From assembly GCA_963734275.1 (NCBI GenBank), contig CAVTGO010000010.1:204933-268932 (forward strand): 64,000 nucleotides of DNA, given 5' to 3'. Shown here piece after piece: positions 27,546-36,236 of this stretch. This stretch comes from CAVTGO01 sp963734275 (GTDB taxonomy: Bacteria; Actinomycetota; UBA4738; HRBIN12). Under the pieces are notes generated by a model, which did not search any database, was not told the origin of the DNA, and worked only from the letters and a program-made list of their open reading frames with translations. A program made the translations under genes and the position numbers. Within the stretch, counting starts at the first letter, position 1. Each line of letters starts with the position of its first letter.

Positions 27546-28190
27546 GTGCGCATCGCGGCCGTCCCGGTCAAGTCCCTCTCACGGGCCAAGACCCGCTTGG
27601 CCGGGGAGCTCTCCGCGCTGGAACGGGGCGCGCTGACCCTGGCGCTGCTCGAGGACGTGCTCGACGCCACGCTCGCTACTCCCGGGTGGGAGACGTGGGT
27701 CATCTCACCCGACGAGGTGGCCCTCGAGATCGCGGCTTCTCGCGGCGCCCGCGCCGTCCCCGAGGTCAAGCCGCCGCTCTCGAGCGCGATCCGGCAGGTG
27801 GAAGCCCTCGCCCGGGAGGAGGAGGCCGAGGCCCTGGCGATCGTGCCTGGCGACCTCCCGCTCGTCACCGCCGAGGCGCTCGGGAGGGCGTTCCGGACCC
27901 TCGGCGCGGTGGTCCTCGCTCCGTCCGCCGACGGCGCGGGCACGAGCCTGCTGCTCCGCCGGCCGCCTCGGGCGATCCCGGCGAGGTTCGGGCCGGACTC
28001 GTTCCGTCGTCACCGGGCGCTGGCTGCCGAGCGTGACCTGCCGGTCGCGGTGCTCGAGCACCGGGAACTGTCCTTCGATCTGGATCGGCCCGGCGATATC
28101 CTCACGCTGCTGGCCGACGGGAGGCCGGGGCGGACGCGCGAGGTCTGCCTGGAGATGGACCTGCGCGAGCGCCTGCGGGTCCACGCCTGA
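27546..28190 (+). CDS. cofC: 2-phospho-L-lactate / phosphoenolpyruvate guanylyltransferase (F420 biosynthesis)
   Basis: A 214-residue nucleotidyltransferase of the CofC/FbiD family, which activates 2-phospholactate or PEP with GTP for coenzyme F420 synthesis. The N-terminus RIAAVPVKSLSRAKTRLAG and the motif LAIVPGDLPLVTAEAL are diagnostic, as is the LAPSADGAGTSLLL segment. In Actinobacteria the PEP-specific version is called FbiD. Other F420 genes are not in the window. First gene of a short operon with the cold-shock-like gene 9 nt downstream. Confidence 0.92.
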   Translation: MRIAAVPVKSLSRAKTRLAGELSALERGALTLALLEDVLDATLATPGWETWVISPDEVALEIAASRGARAVPEVKPPLSSAIRQVEALAREEEAEALAIVPGDLPLVTAEALGRAFRTLGAVVLAPSADGAGTSLLLRRPPRAIPARFGPDSFRRHRALAAERDLPVAVLEHRELSFDLDRPGDILTLLADGRPGRTREVCLEMDLRERLRVHA

Positions 28191-28199
28191 GGAGGATCC

Positions 28200-28409
28200 A
28201 TGCCGCAGGGCACCATCAAGGACTTCGACGAGAGCGAGCGCACCGGCTCGCTGCTGATGGAGGACCGCTCGGAGGTGGCCATCGATGCGACCTCGGTGGA
28301 GGGCTCGGGGCTGCGGACGCTGCGGGTCGGCCAGCGCGTGAGGTTCGACCTCGTCGAGGAAGGCGGGCGCAAGGTAGCCCGCACCCTGCGGATCGTGACG
28401 GTGGACTGA
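28200..28409 (+). CDS. Cold-shock-domain-like small protein
   Basis: A 69-residue OB-fold protein resembling the cold shock domain: MPQGTIKDFDESERTGSLLMEDRSEVAIDA matches the GTVKWFNxxKGFGFI region in layout, though the aromatic RNP residues are mostly absent. It has a GAGGA ribosome binding site 6 nt before the ATG and follows cofC closely. A nucleic-acid binding role is possible but not certain given the missing aromatics. Confidence 0.75.
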   Translation: MPQGTIKDFDESERTGSLLMEDRSEVAIDATSVEGSGLRTLRVGQRVRFDLVEEGGRKVARTLRIVTVD

Positions 28410-28418
28410 GCCCCGGTC

Positions 28419-28721
28419 CTACCGCTTCGACGAACGGCGGCGCTTGGCCGCCACCATCTCCTTGAACTCCTTGCCCGCCACGAACCAGGGCAGGTCGCGC
28501 GCCGGCACCACGATGGGCGTCTGCGGCTTGCGGGGATTGCGGGCGATCCGCTTGTTCCGACGCTTGCGCTCGAACGTGCCGAACCCGACGAGCGACACGC
28601 GGTCGCCGCGCGCGACCGTCTCGCGGATCACGTCCATCGATGCATCGATCGCGCGGCCGATGTCGGCCTTGCTGGCTCCCGTCCGCTTCGCCACCTCGGC
28701 GACGAGCCCGTTCTTGTTCAT
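28419..28721 (-). CDS. hup: DNA-binding protein HU
   Basis: A 100-residue histone-like protein of the HU/IHF family, acting in nucleoid compaction. Motifs: MNKNGLVAEVAKRTGASKADIGRAIDA, the family signature GFGTFERKRRNKRIARNPRK, and a short basic C-terminal tail (KRRRSSKR). The start is ATG at 28721, preceded by GGGAGGCG. Convergent with the cold-shock-like gene across 9 bp. Confidence 0.95.
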   Translation of the reverse strand: MNKNGLVAEVAKRTGASKADIGRAIDASMDVIRETVARGDRVSLVGFGTFERKRRNKRIARNPRKPQTPIVVPARDLPWFVAGKEFKEMVAAKRRRSSKR

Positions 28722-28811
28722 GAGCCTCGCCTCCCCACGTCCGAGCCTGCACCGTAACGACCCCGCAGGTGGCTGGTCAATGCCTCGACCCCGTGGCACG
28801 ATGGGTGGATC

Positions 28812-29441
28812 GTGACGAAGGCACTGCTGGTGGCTCTGGCCGGGTTCGCGCTCGTCGCGTGCTCACAGTCGTCCGACCGCGACTTCGCCCGCTACTACGA
28901 CGAGAGCGGCCTGTTCACGATGAACCTGCCCGAGGCGCACGTGATCACCGTCACGCCGCCGCAAGCGGGGCCCGATGGCCCCGAGCTCCTCGGCGGTGTC
29001 ATCTCACAGGCGCCGGCCCCGAGCCCGGAAGCCCAGCCCGCGTTCGGCGGCGGTTTCCAGACCGCGACCGCCGAGCCCGATCAGACGATCTACGAGGCGT
29101 TCGCGATCTCCACCGCCGGCTTCGCGGACCTGTCTGAGATGGGTCTCTACTTCCTCACCGGCGACCCGGCGATCGACCTGCAGGTCGAAGAACCCATCCG
29201 GCTGGACGGCCACCCGGGCACGTTGATCGTCGCCGACGTCGAACGCGAGGGCACGATCACCGCGAGCATCGCCGCCGCGATCACCCTCGGGAGCGATGGC
29301 ACGGGGTTCCTCATCGCGGCGATCTTCCCCGCCGGCGACTGGGATGCGCAACGCGTGGACTTCGAGGAGGTGCTGGACTCGTTCCGCTCCGAGGTCCCGC
29401 CCGCACTCGAGACGGTGCCCGTCGGCGCCGAGGTCTCCTGA
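28812..29441 (+). CDS. Putative lipoprotein of unknown function
   Basis: A 209-residue secreted protein with a lipoprotein signal (lipobox LVAC, C17). The remainder has beta-rich character with segments such as FTMNLPEAHVITVTPP and LDSFRSEVP near the end, a pattern seen in PsbP-like or DUF-type lipoproteins, but no firm family match. GTG start at 28812. A CACGAT hexamer 9 nt upstream is a weak -10 candidate. tRNA-Gln follows 16 nt after the stop. Confidence 0.75.
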   Translation: MTKALLVALAGFALVACSQSSDRDFARYYDESGLFTMNLPEAHVITVTPPQAGPDGPELLGGVISQAPAPSPEAQPAFGGGFQTATAEPDQTIYEAFAISTAGFADLSEMGLYFLTGDPAIDLQVEEPIRLDGHPGTLIVADVEREGTITASIAAAITLGSDGTGFLIAAIFPAGDWDAQRVDFEEVLDSFRSEVPPALETVPVGAEVS

Positions 29442-29447
29442 TAGCAT
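29442..29447 (+). promoter_or_regulatory. Predicted -10 element of tRNA-Gln
   Basis: TAGCAT ending 10 nt before the first base of the tRNA, directly after the stop codon of the lipoprotein gene. Confidence 0.45.
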
Positions 29448-29457
29448 CGAGGCCGTT

Positions 29458-29531
29458 TGGCCCGTGGGGTAACGGTAGCCCGGCTGACTCTGGATCAGTT
29501 AGTCCTGGTTCGAATCCAGGCGGGCCAGCCA
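29458..29531 (+). tRNA. tRNA-Gln (anticodon CTG)
   Basis: A 74-nt cloverleaf. The acceptor stem TGGCCCG pairs perfectly with CGGGCCA. The anticodon loop contains CTG (ACTCTGGAT), followed by TpsiC loop GGTTCGAATCC, discriminator G and an encoded CCA end. Reads CAG codons. Confidence 0.95.
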
Positions 29532-29550
29532 GGCGGTCCCACGTGACGCA

Positions 29551-30729
29551 TCACGGTATCGAGCACTGCCCGACGTCCGCGGTGGTCTCGTTGTTCCCCT
29601 CGTTCGACTCCTGCACCTGATCCCGCGCGTCGGCGATCGCGGTCACGTTGCCGCCGACGCATTGATACGTGAACGTCGCTCGCTCGCCCGGCTGCAACGC
29701 CGGCACTTGGATCGCGAAGCCCTGGACGACGACGACCGAAGGGCCGGCCGCGCCGATCCCTTGGTTCGCGACCGTGACCGAGTCAAGGCCGAGGTTCGAC
29801 ACGATCAGGTCGGGCAGGCACTGGAACGGGCCGCCGCTTCGCCGGTTGTTGCCCTCGTTCGACTCCGGTACGTCCCGGGCGGAGTCGGCCTCCGCGACGA
29901 TCGTCCCCTCGGTGCACGGGAACGAGATCGTCGTGCTCAGGCCCGCGCCGAGCCCGTCCACGTCGAACGTGCCGGCCTTTCCGGCAATGACGAGGAACGC
30001 CCCCGCCGGACCATTCCCCTGGTTGGCGACGACGACCTGATCGAAGGAGACCCGGGTGACCACCAGGTCGGGGAGCTTGGGCTCGGCGGACGGACTCGCC
30101 GTGACCGTCGGCGAGACCGTGGGGCTCGCACAGTCGAACGGACCCGCGGTCAACGCGTTGTTGTCCTCGACCGCCTCGGTTACCCGCCCGGTCGAGTCGG
30201 CGGTGGCGGTGAGCGGACCCTCCTTGCAGGGGAACGAGAATGATGCCTCGGCCCCCGGTTCGAGCCCGGCGTCCGCGATGAACGCACGGCCGGCGACGGA
30301 GAGCACGAACCGCCCGGCGGCCACGATCCCGATGTTGCGCACGGTGACGCTTCGTCCCGTCAGGTCGGCGACGAGCAGGTCCGGCAGCGGCTCGCCGATC
30401 GGGCTCGCGCTCGGCGAGACGGACGGGCTCGCGCTCGGTGAGACGCTCACGCTCGGCGCGGGAACCGGCGGCGTGGGCGAGGCGTCGCCGTCACCCGAGT
30501 TGGCGAGCCGGTACACGCCGTAAGCGATCCCGCACGACCCGAACAGGAACAGCGCCACGAACAGCCCTACGATCGTGCGCTGGGTCATCGAGACGGCCAT
30601 CTCGGGAACCGAGCCGGGTGCGATCTGCTCCGTCGGCGTGGCGTCGGCACCCGGCGACGGTTCCGGCGCGCGCGGCATCGCGTCGTCCGACGGCGGCGGT
30701 ACTCCGGGGCCCGGGGGCTCGTCGTTCAC
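29551..30729 (-). CDS. Membrane-anchored CARDB-repeat surface protein
   Basis: A 392-residue protein: a short Pro/Ser-rich cytoplasmic N-terminus, one membrane span (about 52-75, TIVGLFVALFLFGSCGIAYGV), a Ser/Pro-rich spacer, then three CARDB-type beta-sandwich repeats (each with LPDLxVxxxxxxxVTVxNxG and ending in EGNN). CARDB domains are extracellular adhesion or matrix modules. The repeats are spaced about 85-100 residues apart, and each carries one or two cysteines. The GTG start at 30729 overlaps the molybdoenzyme stop (GTGA), making it the last gene of the kinase-molybdoenzyme operon. A role in anchoring or as kinase target is speculation. Confidence 0.85.
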   Translation of the reverse strand: MNDEPPGPGVPPPSDDAMPRAPEPSPGADATPTEQIAPGSVPEMAVSMTQRTIVGLFVALFLFGSCGIAYGVYRLANSGDGDASPTPPVPAPSVSVSPSASPSVSPSASPIGEPLPDLLVADLTGRSVTVRNIGIVAAGRFVLSVAGRAFIADAGLEPGAEASFSFPCKEGPLTATADSTGRVTEAVEDNNALTAGPFDCASPTVSPTVTASPSAEPKLPDLVVTRVSFDQVVVANQGNGPAGAFLVIAGKAGTFDVDGLGAGLSTTISFPCTEGTIVAEADSARDVPESNEGNNRRSGGPFQCLPDLIVSNLGLDSVTVANQGIGAAGPSVVVVQGFAIQVPALQPGERATFTYQCVGGNVTAIADARDQVQESNEGNNETTADVGQCSIP

Positions 30730-33122
30730 GCGTCGTCTCTCGGGGCGACGGCGCTCTGGCCGAGCTCCTCGCCGTGATAGCGCGGGAGCGACTCCTGGCC
30801 GGGGACGTCGGGGACGGGAGGCCACGGCGGCATCGCGGGCTCTTCGGTGAGGCCGGCGACGTCGTCGGGCCGAACCGGTGCGCGGTGCAGCGCACGCCCC
30901 GTCGCGTCGCGGACCGCCGCCACGATCGCGGCGGTCGACACGATCGTCGCCATCTCACCGACGCCCTTCGCGCCGTAGGGCACGCCGGGCTCGGGATCCT
31001 CGACGATCCGCGTGACGATGGGCGGCATGTCGAGCGTCGTCGGGATCAGGTAGTCGGTGAAGGTGGCGTTCGCGATCACGCCGTCGCGCACCTGGAGCTC
31101 CTCCATCACGGCGAGCCCGAGTCCCTGGGCGCTCCCCCCTTCGCTCTGGCCCTCGACACCCTGCGGGTTGAGCGCCCGTCCGACGTCGAGCACCGACGCG
31201 AGCTGCACGACCTTCACCAGGCCGAGCTCCACATCCACCTCGACCACCGCGCGCTGCGCGCCGAAACCGAACATCACGTGCGGATCGCCCTGGCCGCGCT
31301 CGTCGAGCGCTGTCGTCGGCCGGTGGTGGAAGGTGCGTGTCGCCACCACGGGCTCGTCGAGCAGGTCGGCGAGATCGGCGACGAAGCTGCCTGCGGCGAC
31401 CACCCGGCCGTCCTCGATCGCGAGCTCGCCCTCCGCGTGGGATCGGGCCCGGGCGCGCTCGAGGACCTCGTCGCGTACGGCCCGGCTCGCGAGCTGCACG
31501 GCGCCCCCACCCATGAAGGTTTGCCGGGACGCCGAGGTCGAGCCCGCCGAGTCGACCCCGGTGTCGGCCGGGCGGAGGACCACGTGTGCGACGCCGAGCT
31601 CGGTGCGTGCGACCTGCGTCACGATCGTCGAGAACCCCTGGCCGCATTCCACGCCGGCCGTGTGGACCTCGGCCATCGGCCCCGCGGGCCCGTTCGCGAG
31701 CGTCACGCGCGCCTGGTGGAAGTCGTCGAAGCCCTCGCTGTACGCGATGTTCTTATAGGCAGCCGCGAAACCGACCCCCCGCCGAAGGCCCTCGCCACGG
31801 CCGACGTTCCCGGCGCCGCCCGGCATCGTCATCGGGTTGCGCTGAGCGGCCGGCTCGGGCTCGGGGGGCATCGGCAGGTCTCGGCACGTTTCGATGACCT
31901 CGCGCAACGGCGCGCTCCCGCGGATCACCTGCCCGGTCGGCAGCACCGATCCGGGGCCGACGGCGTTGCGCAGCCGGATCTCGAACGGGTCGAGGTCGAG
32001 CTCGCGTGCGAGCCGGTCCATGTTCGCCTCGGCTGCGAACGCGACCTGAGGGGCGCCGAAGCCTCGCATCGCGCCGCAGGGCGGGTTGTTCGTGTACACG
32101 GCGGTGCCCTCGAGGTACGCGTTCGGGACCTCGTACGGGCCGGTCATGAAGGTCGTCGCGTTGGAGATCACCGCCGGCGAGGACGACGCGAACGCGCCGC
32201 CGTCGATGAGGATCCGTCCCCGGATCGCCACGAGCCGCCCGTCCCGAGAGGCACCCGTGCGGAGCCAGACGCGCGAGGGGTGCCGGTGGACGTGTGCGAG
32301 GAACGATTCGGCTCGGCCGTACGACATCTTCACCGGCCGGCCGGTGTGGAGCGCGAGCAGGCAGGCGTGGATCTGCATGTGGAGGTCCTCGCGGCTGCCG
32401 AACGCCCCCCCGACGCCGGCGAGCGTGATCCGGACCTTGACCTCGGGCAGGTTCAGCGCCGGCGCGACCTGCTGTCGATCGACGTGGAGCCACTGCGTCG
32501 AGACGATCAGTTCCACGCCGCCGTCCTCGGCGGGGATCGCGAGCCCGGCCTCGGGCCCGAGCGCGGCCTGATCCTGCATCGCGGTCTCGTAGTAGCCCTC
32601 GACCCAGACCTCCGCGTCGGCGTCGGGATCGCCGTGCTCGATGTGGACGTGGCGCAGCACGTTCCCCCACCCGCGGAGCGGCGGGCTCGTGGGATCGAGT
32701 GCGCCCTCCATGTCGAGCACCGGCTGCAGCACCTCGTAGTCGACCTCGATGCGCTCGGCGGCGCGGCGGGCGAGCTCGGGCGTATCGGCGGCAACGACGG
32801 CCACCGGCTGGCCCGCGTACAGCACCGCGTCCCACGCCAGCACCGGCTGATCGGAGAACTCCAGACCGTACGTGCGGCGGCCCGGCAGGTCCTCGTGGGT
32901 CAGGACCGCCTGGACGCCGGGGCTCGCCACTGCCTCGGCGATCGCGATGCCGCGGATCCTCGCGTGCGGGTGCGGGCTTCGGAGCGTCGCGCCGAACAAC
33001 ATCCGCTCGTGCCACAGGTCGCTGCCGTACGCGAACGCGCCGCTCACCTTCGGGACGCCGTCGACGCGCCGGACCGACTCGCCGACCCCCCCGCGGACGC
33101 GCTCGCCGACCCGCGCGCTCAC
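30726..33122 (-). CDS. Xanthine-dehydrogenase-family molybdopterin-binding subunit
   Basis: A 798-residue large subunit that holds the molybdenum cofactor. Motifs: SGAFAYGSDL at the N-terminus, GVGGAFGSREDLHMQIHACLLA (Moco contact), CGAMRGFGAPQVAFA, and the active-site Glu in YGAKGVGEMATI near the C-terminus. It lacks the AYRCSFR loop of true CO dehydrogenase, so it is XDH-like (purine, aldehyde or related heterocycle hydroxylase). The GTG start at 33122 overlaps the iron-sulfur subunit stop (GTGA). Order FAD, FeS, Mo subunits is typical of the family. Confidence 0.93.
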   Translation of the reverse strand: MSARVGERVRGGVGESVRRVDGVPKVSGAFAYGSDLWHERMLFGATLRSPHPHARIRGIAIAEAVASPGVQAVLTHEDLPGRRTYGLEFSDQPVLAWDAVLYAGQPVAVVAADTPELARRAAERIEVDYEVLQPVLDMEGALDPTSPPLRGWGNVLRHVHIEHGDPDADAEVWVEGYYETAMQDQAALGPEAGLAIPAEDGGVELIVSTQWLHVDRQQVAPALNLPEVKVRITLAGVGGAFGSREDLHMQIHACLLALHTGRPVKMSYGRAESFLAHVHRHPSRVWLRTGASRDGRLVAIRGRILIDGGAFASSSPAVISNATTFMTGPYEVPNAYLEGTAVYTNNPPCGAMRGFGAPQVAFAAEANMDRLARELDLDPFEIRLRNAVGPGSVLPTGQVIRGSAPLREVIETCRDLPMPPEPEPAAQRNPMTMPGGAGNVGRGEGLRRGVGFAAAYKNIAYSEGFDDFHQARVTLANGPAGPMAEVHTAGVECGQGFSTIVTQVARTELGVAHVVLRPADTGVDSAGSTSASRQTFMGGGAVQLASRAVRDEVLERARARSHAEGELAIEDGRVVAAGSFVADLADLLDEPVVATRTFHHRPTTALDERGQGDPHVMFGFGAQRAVVEVDVELGLVKVVQLASVLDVGRALNPQGVEGQSEGGSAQGLGLAVMEELQVRDGVIANATFTDYLIPTTLDMPPIVTRIVEDPEPGVPYGAKGVGEMATIVSTAAIVAAVRDATGRALHRAPVRPDDVAGLTEEPAMPPWPPVPDVPGQESLPRYHGEELGQSAVAPRDDA

Positions 33123-33592
33123 CACGCGCCCTCCCGTCGCCGCTCGGCGGCGAGGCGCACCGCCGCGAGCACCTTCTCGTAGCCGGTGCACCGGCACAGG
33201 TTGCCCGAGAGCGCCTCGCGCACCGTGAGCTCGTCGGCCTGCGGGTCGCGCTCGAGCAGGTCGGTCACCGCGACGACGAGACCCGGCGTGCAGAACCCGC
33301 ACTGCACGGCGCCGGCTTCCAGGAACGCCTGCTGCACCGGGTGCAGGGACCCGCCCTCGCCGAGCCCCTCGATCGTGCGCACCTCCGCCTCCTGCGCCTG
33401 CGCCGCGAGGACGAGGCACGCGCACACGAGCTGGCCATCCAGCCACACCGAGCAGGAGCCGCACTCCCCCTCCTCGCACGCGTTCTTCGAGCCCGGCAGG
33501 TTGAGCTCGTCACGCAGGAACCCGAGCAGGCTCGCGCCCGGCCACGAATCGGCCTCGCGCACCTCGCCGTTGACCGTCAGCCGGATCAGCAC
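33119..33592 (-). CDS. [2Fe-2S] subunit of the xanthine-dehydrogenase-family enzyme
   Basis: A 157-residue iron-sulfur subunit carrying electrons from the molybdenum site to FAD. The N-terminal plant-ferredoxin-type cluster ligands are in CEEGECGSC plus a later Cys (about residues 38-60). The C-terminal helical cluster domain has CGFC and CRC (NLCRCTGYEKVL). GTG start at 33592, 10 nt after the FAD-subunit stop. Confidence 0.95.
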   Translation of the reverse strand: MLIRLTVNGEVREADSWPGASLLGFLRDELNLPGSKNACEEGECGSCSVWLDGQLVCACLVLAAQAQEAEVRTIEGLGEGGSLHPVQQAFLEAGAVQCGFCTPGLVVAVTDLLERDPQADELTVREALSGNLCRCTGYEKVLAAVRLAAERRREGAW

Positions 33593-33602
33593 GGCGGTCC
33601 CC

Positions 33603-34487
33603 TCACGTGAGCATCGACTCCCCCGCACGCTCCTCGAGCGCCCATCCGACGGCGCGTGCGGCGAGCACGCGGATCGCGTGCCGGCGGTACGCGGCCGTCC
33701 CGCGGACGTCGTCGATCGGCCGGGCGGCTCCGGCGACGCGATCGGCGAAGGCCGCCGCCACCGCCGGCGGGAGCGGCGCCGCGAGCTCGTCCCAGGCCCC
33801 GGCGAGTGCGAGCTCCTCGGCGAGGTACGACTCGGCCTCGGGAGCGCGGACGATCGTCGGCGCCACCGAACCGAGCGCCACGCGGACCGTCCGGGCCTCC
33901 GGATCCATCGCGAAGCACAGGCCGGCGACCGAGATCACCATCGCGTTGCGCGTGCCGATCTTCGAGAACGATTGCGGGCCGCCGAGCACCCTCCACCGGG
34001 CGCCGAGGATCAGCTCGTCCGGTTCGAGCACCGTGCTCTTGACGCCGGTGACGAACGCGGACCACGCGATCCACCGCTCACGTCCGTCCGCCGCGACGAG
34101 CCCGATCTCCGCGTCGTGCGCCGCGAGCACCGGGAGCGTGTCCCCCGCCGGCGAGGCGGTCCCGAGGTTGCCTCCGAGCGTCCCGCGGTTGCGGATCTGC
34201 GGAGAGCCCACCGAGCGCGATGCCTGCGCCAGCGCCCGGAGCTGTGGGAGCTCGCGCATGATCCCCGTGTAGGTCACGCCGGCGCCGACGAACACGGTCC
34301 CGTCGGGCTCGAGGCGCCACTCGGCGAGCTCGGGAACGGAGGAGATATCGAGCACATGCTCGGGGCGCAGGGTCCCCGCGTTCACCTGCACCATGACGTC
34401 GGTGCCTCCCGCGATCGGCAGGGCTCCGGGATGCGCCGAGCGTATCTCGAGTGCCTCGGCCAGGGTCCGCGCGAGGAGCGCCTCCAT
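33603..34487 (-). CDS. FAD-binding subunit of the xanthine-dehydrogenase-family enzyme
   Basis: A 294-residue flavoprotein of the PCMH/CoxM type. FAD motifs LPIAGGTDVMVQVNAG (residues about 23-38) and RNRGTLGGNLGTASPAGDT are clear. The C-terminal domain (RGTAAYRRHAIRVLAARA) is typical. ATG at 34487, only 4 nt after the stop of the Ser/Thr kinase, so kinase and enzyme genes are one transcription unit. Confidence 0.94.
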   Translation of the reverse strand: MEALLARTLAEALEIRSAHPGALPIAGGTDVMVQVNAGTLRPEHVLDISSVPELAEWRLEPDGTVFVGAGVTYTGIMRELPQLRALAQASRSVGSPQIRNRGTLGGNLGTASPAGDTLPVLAAHDAEIGLVAADGRERWIAWSAFVTGVKSTVLEPDELILGARWRVLGGPQSFSKIGTRNAMVISVAGLCFAMDPEARTVRVALGSVAPTIVRAPEAESYLAEELALAGAWDELAAPLPPAVAAAFADRVAGAARPIDDVRGTAAYRRHAIRVLAARAVGWALEERAGESMLT

Positions 34488-34491
34488 GCGG

Positions 34492-36201
34492 TTAGGGAAG
34501 CGTCCCGACGAGCGTGAATACCGCGTCCTGACAGCCACCGGACAAGATCGTGCCCTCGCCGCGGATCTGGACCGCGCGCCAGGGTCCGTCGATCACCTCG
34601 GCGTCCACGACCTCGAAGCGCACGCGCATGACCCCCGGACCGCACGGCAGCTCACCGCTCACGACGCCGTCGTAGAACTTGCCCTGCCGCTGCAGGAAGC
34701 CCGTAACCGGCGTCCGGACGTCGACGTCGCACGGATGCGCCCCCGTCCGCGCTTCGCAGTTCCGGTCCATCTCCCAGACCGTGTTCGTGGCCGAGCCGGC
34801 GCTCGCGTCCCCCTCGGGCGAGAACGTCAGATCCCAGGCTCCGAGGACGTGGGCCTCGGCGAGCGAGAGCACGTCGGGGTCCCCGGTCCCGCCGGTTGGG
34901 CCGGTCACCGCTCCTGTGGCGCCGGTGGCGCCGGTCTGCTGCCCGGTGGGTCCGCTCGCGTCGATCGCGGTATCGCCGGTGGCGCCGGTCGCATCCTGTC
35001 CGTCGTCGTCGCCACCCGAGAACACCAGGAAGCCGCCCAGCGCGAGCCCGGCGGCGAGGATCGCGCCGACGAGGACCCCGATCGCCCGCCTGCGGCCTCC
35101 GCCATCGTCCGGCGGAGCGCCGGTGCCTCCGAGCGGGGGCGCCCGCGTCCCTGATCCCGAGGGCGGCGGTCCGGCCCAGGGCGTCTGCGTCCCCGATCCA
35201 CCCGGAGGCGTTCCGCCCGTTGGCGGCATCGGCGGCGGCGCCGGGACGGTCACGCTCTCGCCGGAGACGACCGGCGGGGACGAACACGGCGGCGCCTGGA
35301 CCGCGCGCGTCGGTTCGGGCGGCGTGACGCCGGCCGCGGGCGTCGGCCCGCGCCCGAGCAGCGCCGAACGCGCGCCGCGGGCCAGAGCGACGCAGTACGG
35401 GTAGCGCTCCTCCTTCTCCTTCGCCATGCCCGTCGCGAGCACCTCGTCGATCCCCGCGGGCAGATCGGGGCGGAGCTCTAGCACCGAGGGCGGCGGCTCA
35501 GACAGGTGCGAGAACAAAACAGCGGCGTCGTCGTCCTTGCGGTAGGGCGGGACCCCCGTGAGGCACTCGAAGAGCACGCACGCGAGGGCGTACTGGTCGG
35601 TCCTGCCGTCGACGCCCTTGCCCGTGATCTGCTCGGGGGCGACGTAGTCGATCGTCCCCATGAAGTAACCGGTGCGCGTCAGCCCGCTCGTCTCCTCGGT
35701 GCGCTTGGTCAGCCCGAAGTCCGACAGGTAGGCGTGATCGGTGCCGTCGGTCCCCGCGCCGATCGCGACGAGGATGTTGGCCGGCTTCACGTCGCGATGG
35801 ACGAGGCCCTTCGCATGTGCGGAGTCGAGCGCCCCCGCGACCTGCGCGATGATCGAGACCGTCCGCTCCGCGTCCAGGCCACCCTGCTCCGCGATCAGGC
35901 GCTTCAGGTCGGTGGACTCGACGTAGCGCATCGCGATGAACAAGAGGTCGCCGTCCTCGCCGCCCTCGTAGATGGGGATGATGTTCGGGTGGTCTACGGA
36001 GGCAAGGCGCTCGGACTCGGCCGCGAAGCGCTGGCGGAACGACTCGTCCGCGGCCAGCTCGGGCGAGAGCACCTTCAGGGCGACCTTGCGCTTGAGACGG
36101 TCGTGCTCCGCCAGGTAGACGGCGGCCATCCCCCCGCGGCCGAGCAGGGTCTCGATGCGGTAGCCGGCGACGGTGTCTCCGGCCTCGAGGGATCGTGCCA
36201 C
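34492..36201 (-). CDS. Membrane Ser/Thr protein kinase with Gly-X-Thr-rich extracytoplasmic linker
   Basis: A 569-residue Hanks-type kinase. Kinase domain about 14-275: G-loop GRGGMAAVY, K43 (VALKVL), HRDVKPANIL, SDFG and MGTIDYVAPEQ. A Pro-rich juxtamembrane region (about 290-370) leads to one membrane span (AIGVLVGAILAAGLALGGFLVF). Outside the membrane a collagen-like run of Gly-X-Thr units (TGATGATGAVTGPTGGTG) precedes a small domain with four cysteines, perhaps a ligand sensor. It leads the molybdoenzyme operon. The GTG start has TAGCCT 6 nt upstream, so translation is probably leaderless. Targets are unknown; the downstream enzyme or CARDB protein are candidates by position only. Confidence 0.92.
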   Translation of the reverse strand: MARSLEAGDTVAGYRIETLLGRGGMAAVYLAEHDRLKRKVALKVLSPELAADESFRQRFAAESERLASVDHPNIIPIYEGGEDGDLLFIAMRYVESTDLKRLIAEQGGLDAERTVSIIAQVAGALDSAHAKGLVHRDVKPANILVAIGAGTDGTDHAYLSDFGLTKRTEETSGLTRTGYFMGTIDYVAPEQITGKGVDGRTDQYALACVLFECLTGVPPYRKDDDAAVLFSHLSEPPPSVLELRPDLPAGIDEVLATGMAKEKEERYPYCVALARGARSALLGRGPTPAAGVTPPEPTRAVQAPPCSSPPVVSGESVTVPAPPPMPPTGGTPPGGSGTQTPWAGPPPSGSGTRAPPLGGTGAPPDDGGGRRRAIGVLVGAILAAGLALGGFLVFSGGDDDGQDATGATGDTAIDASGPTGQQTGATGATGAVTGPTGGTGDPDVLSLAEAHVLGAWDLTFSPEGDASAGSATNTVWEMDRNCEARTGAHPCDVDVRTPVTGFLQRQGKFYDGVVSGELPCGPGVMRVRFEVVDAEVIDGPWRAVQIRGEGTILSGGCQDAVFTLVGTLP

Positions 36202-36207
36202 GACGGA

Positions 36208-36213
36208 AGGCTA
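36208..36213 (-). promoter_or_regulatory. Predicted -10 element of the kinase-molybdoenzyme operon (leaderless)
   Basis: TAGCCT on the minus strand, 6 nt, then the GTG start of the kinase gene at 36201. Confidence 0.5.
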
Positions 36214-36236
36214 CGACGCCCGGGGCCGCGGGCGCG

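Noticed and set aside
30726..33122. CO dehydrogenase large subunit (coxL)
   Set aside because: The form I AYRCSFR loop is absent; the equivalent region reads AMRGFGAPQ, as in xanthine-dehydrogenase-type enzymes.
30438..33182. A 914-codon open frame antisense to the molybdenum subunit gene
   Set aside because: It is Arg/His-rich with no motif, as expected from the antisense of a GC-rich gene. The opposite strand encodes a clear XDH-family protein.
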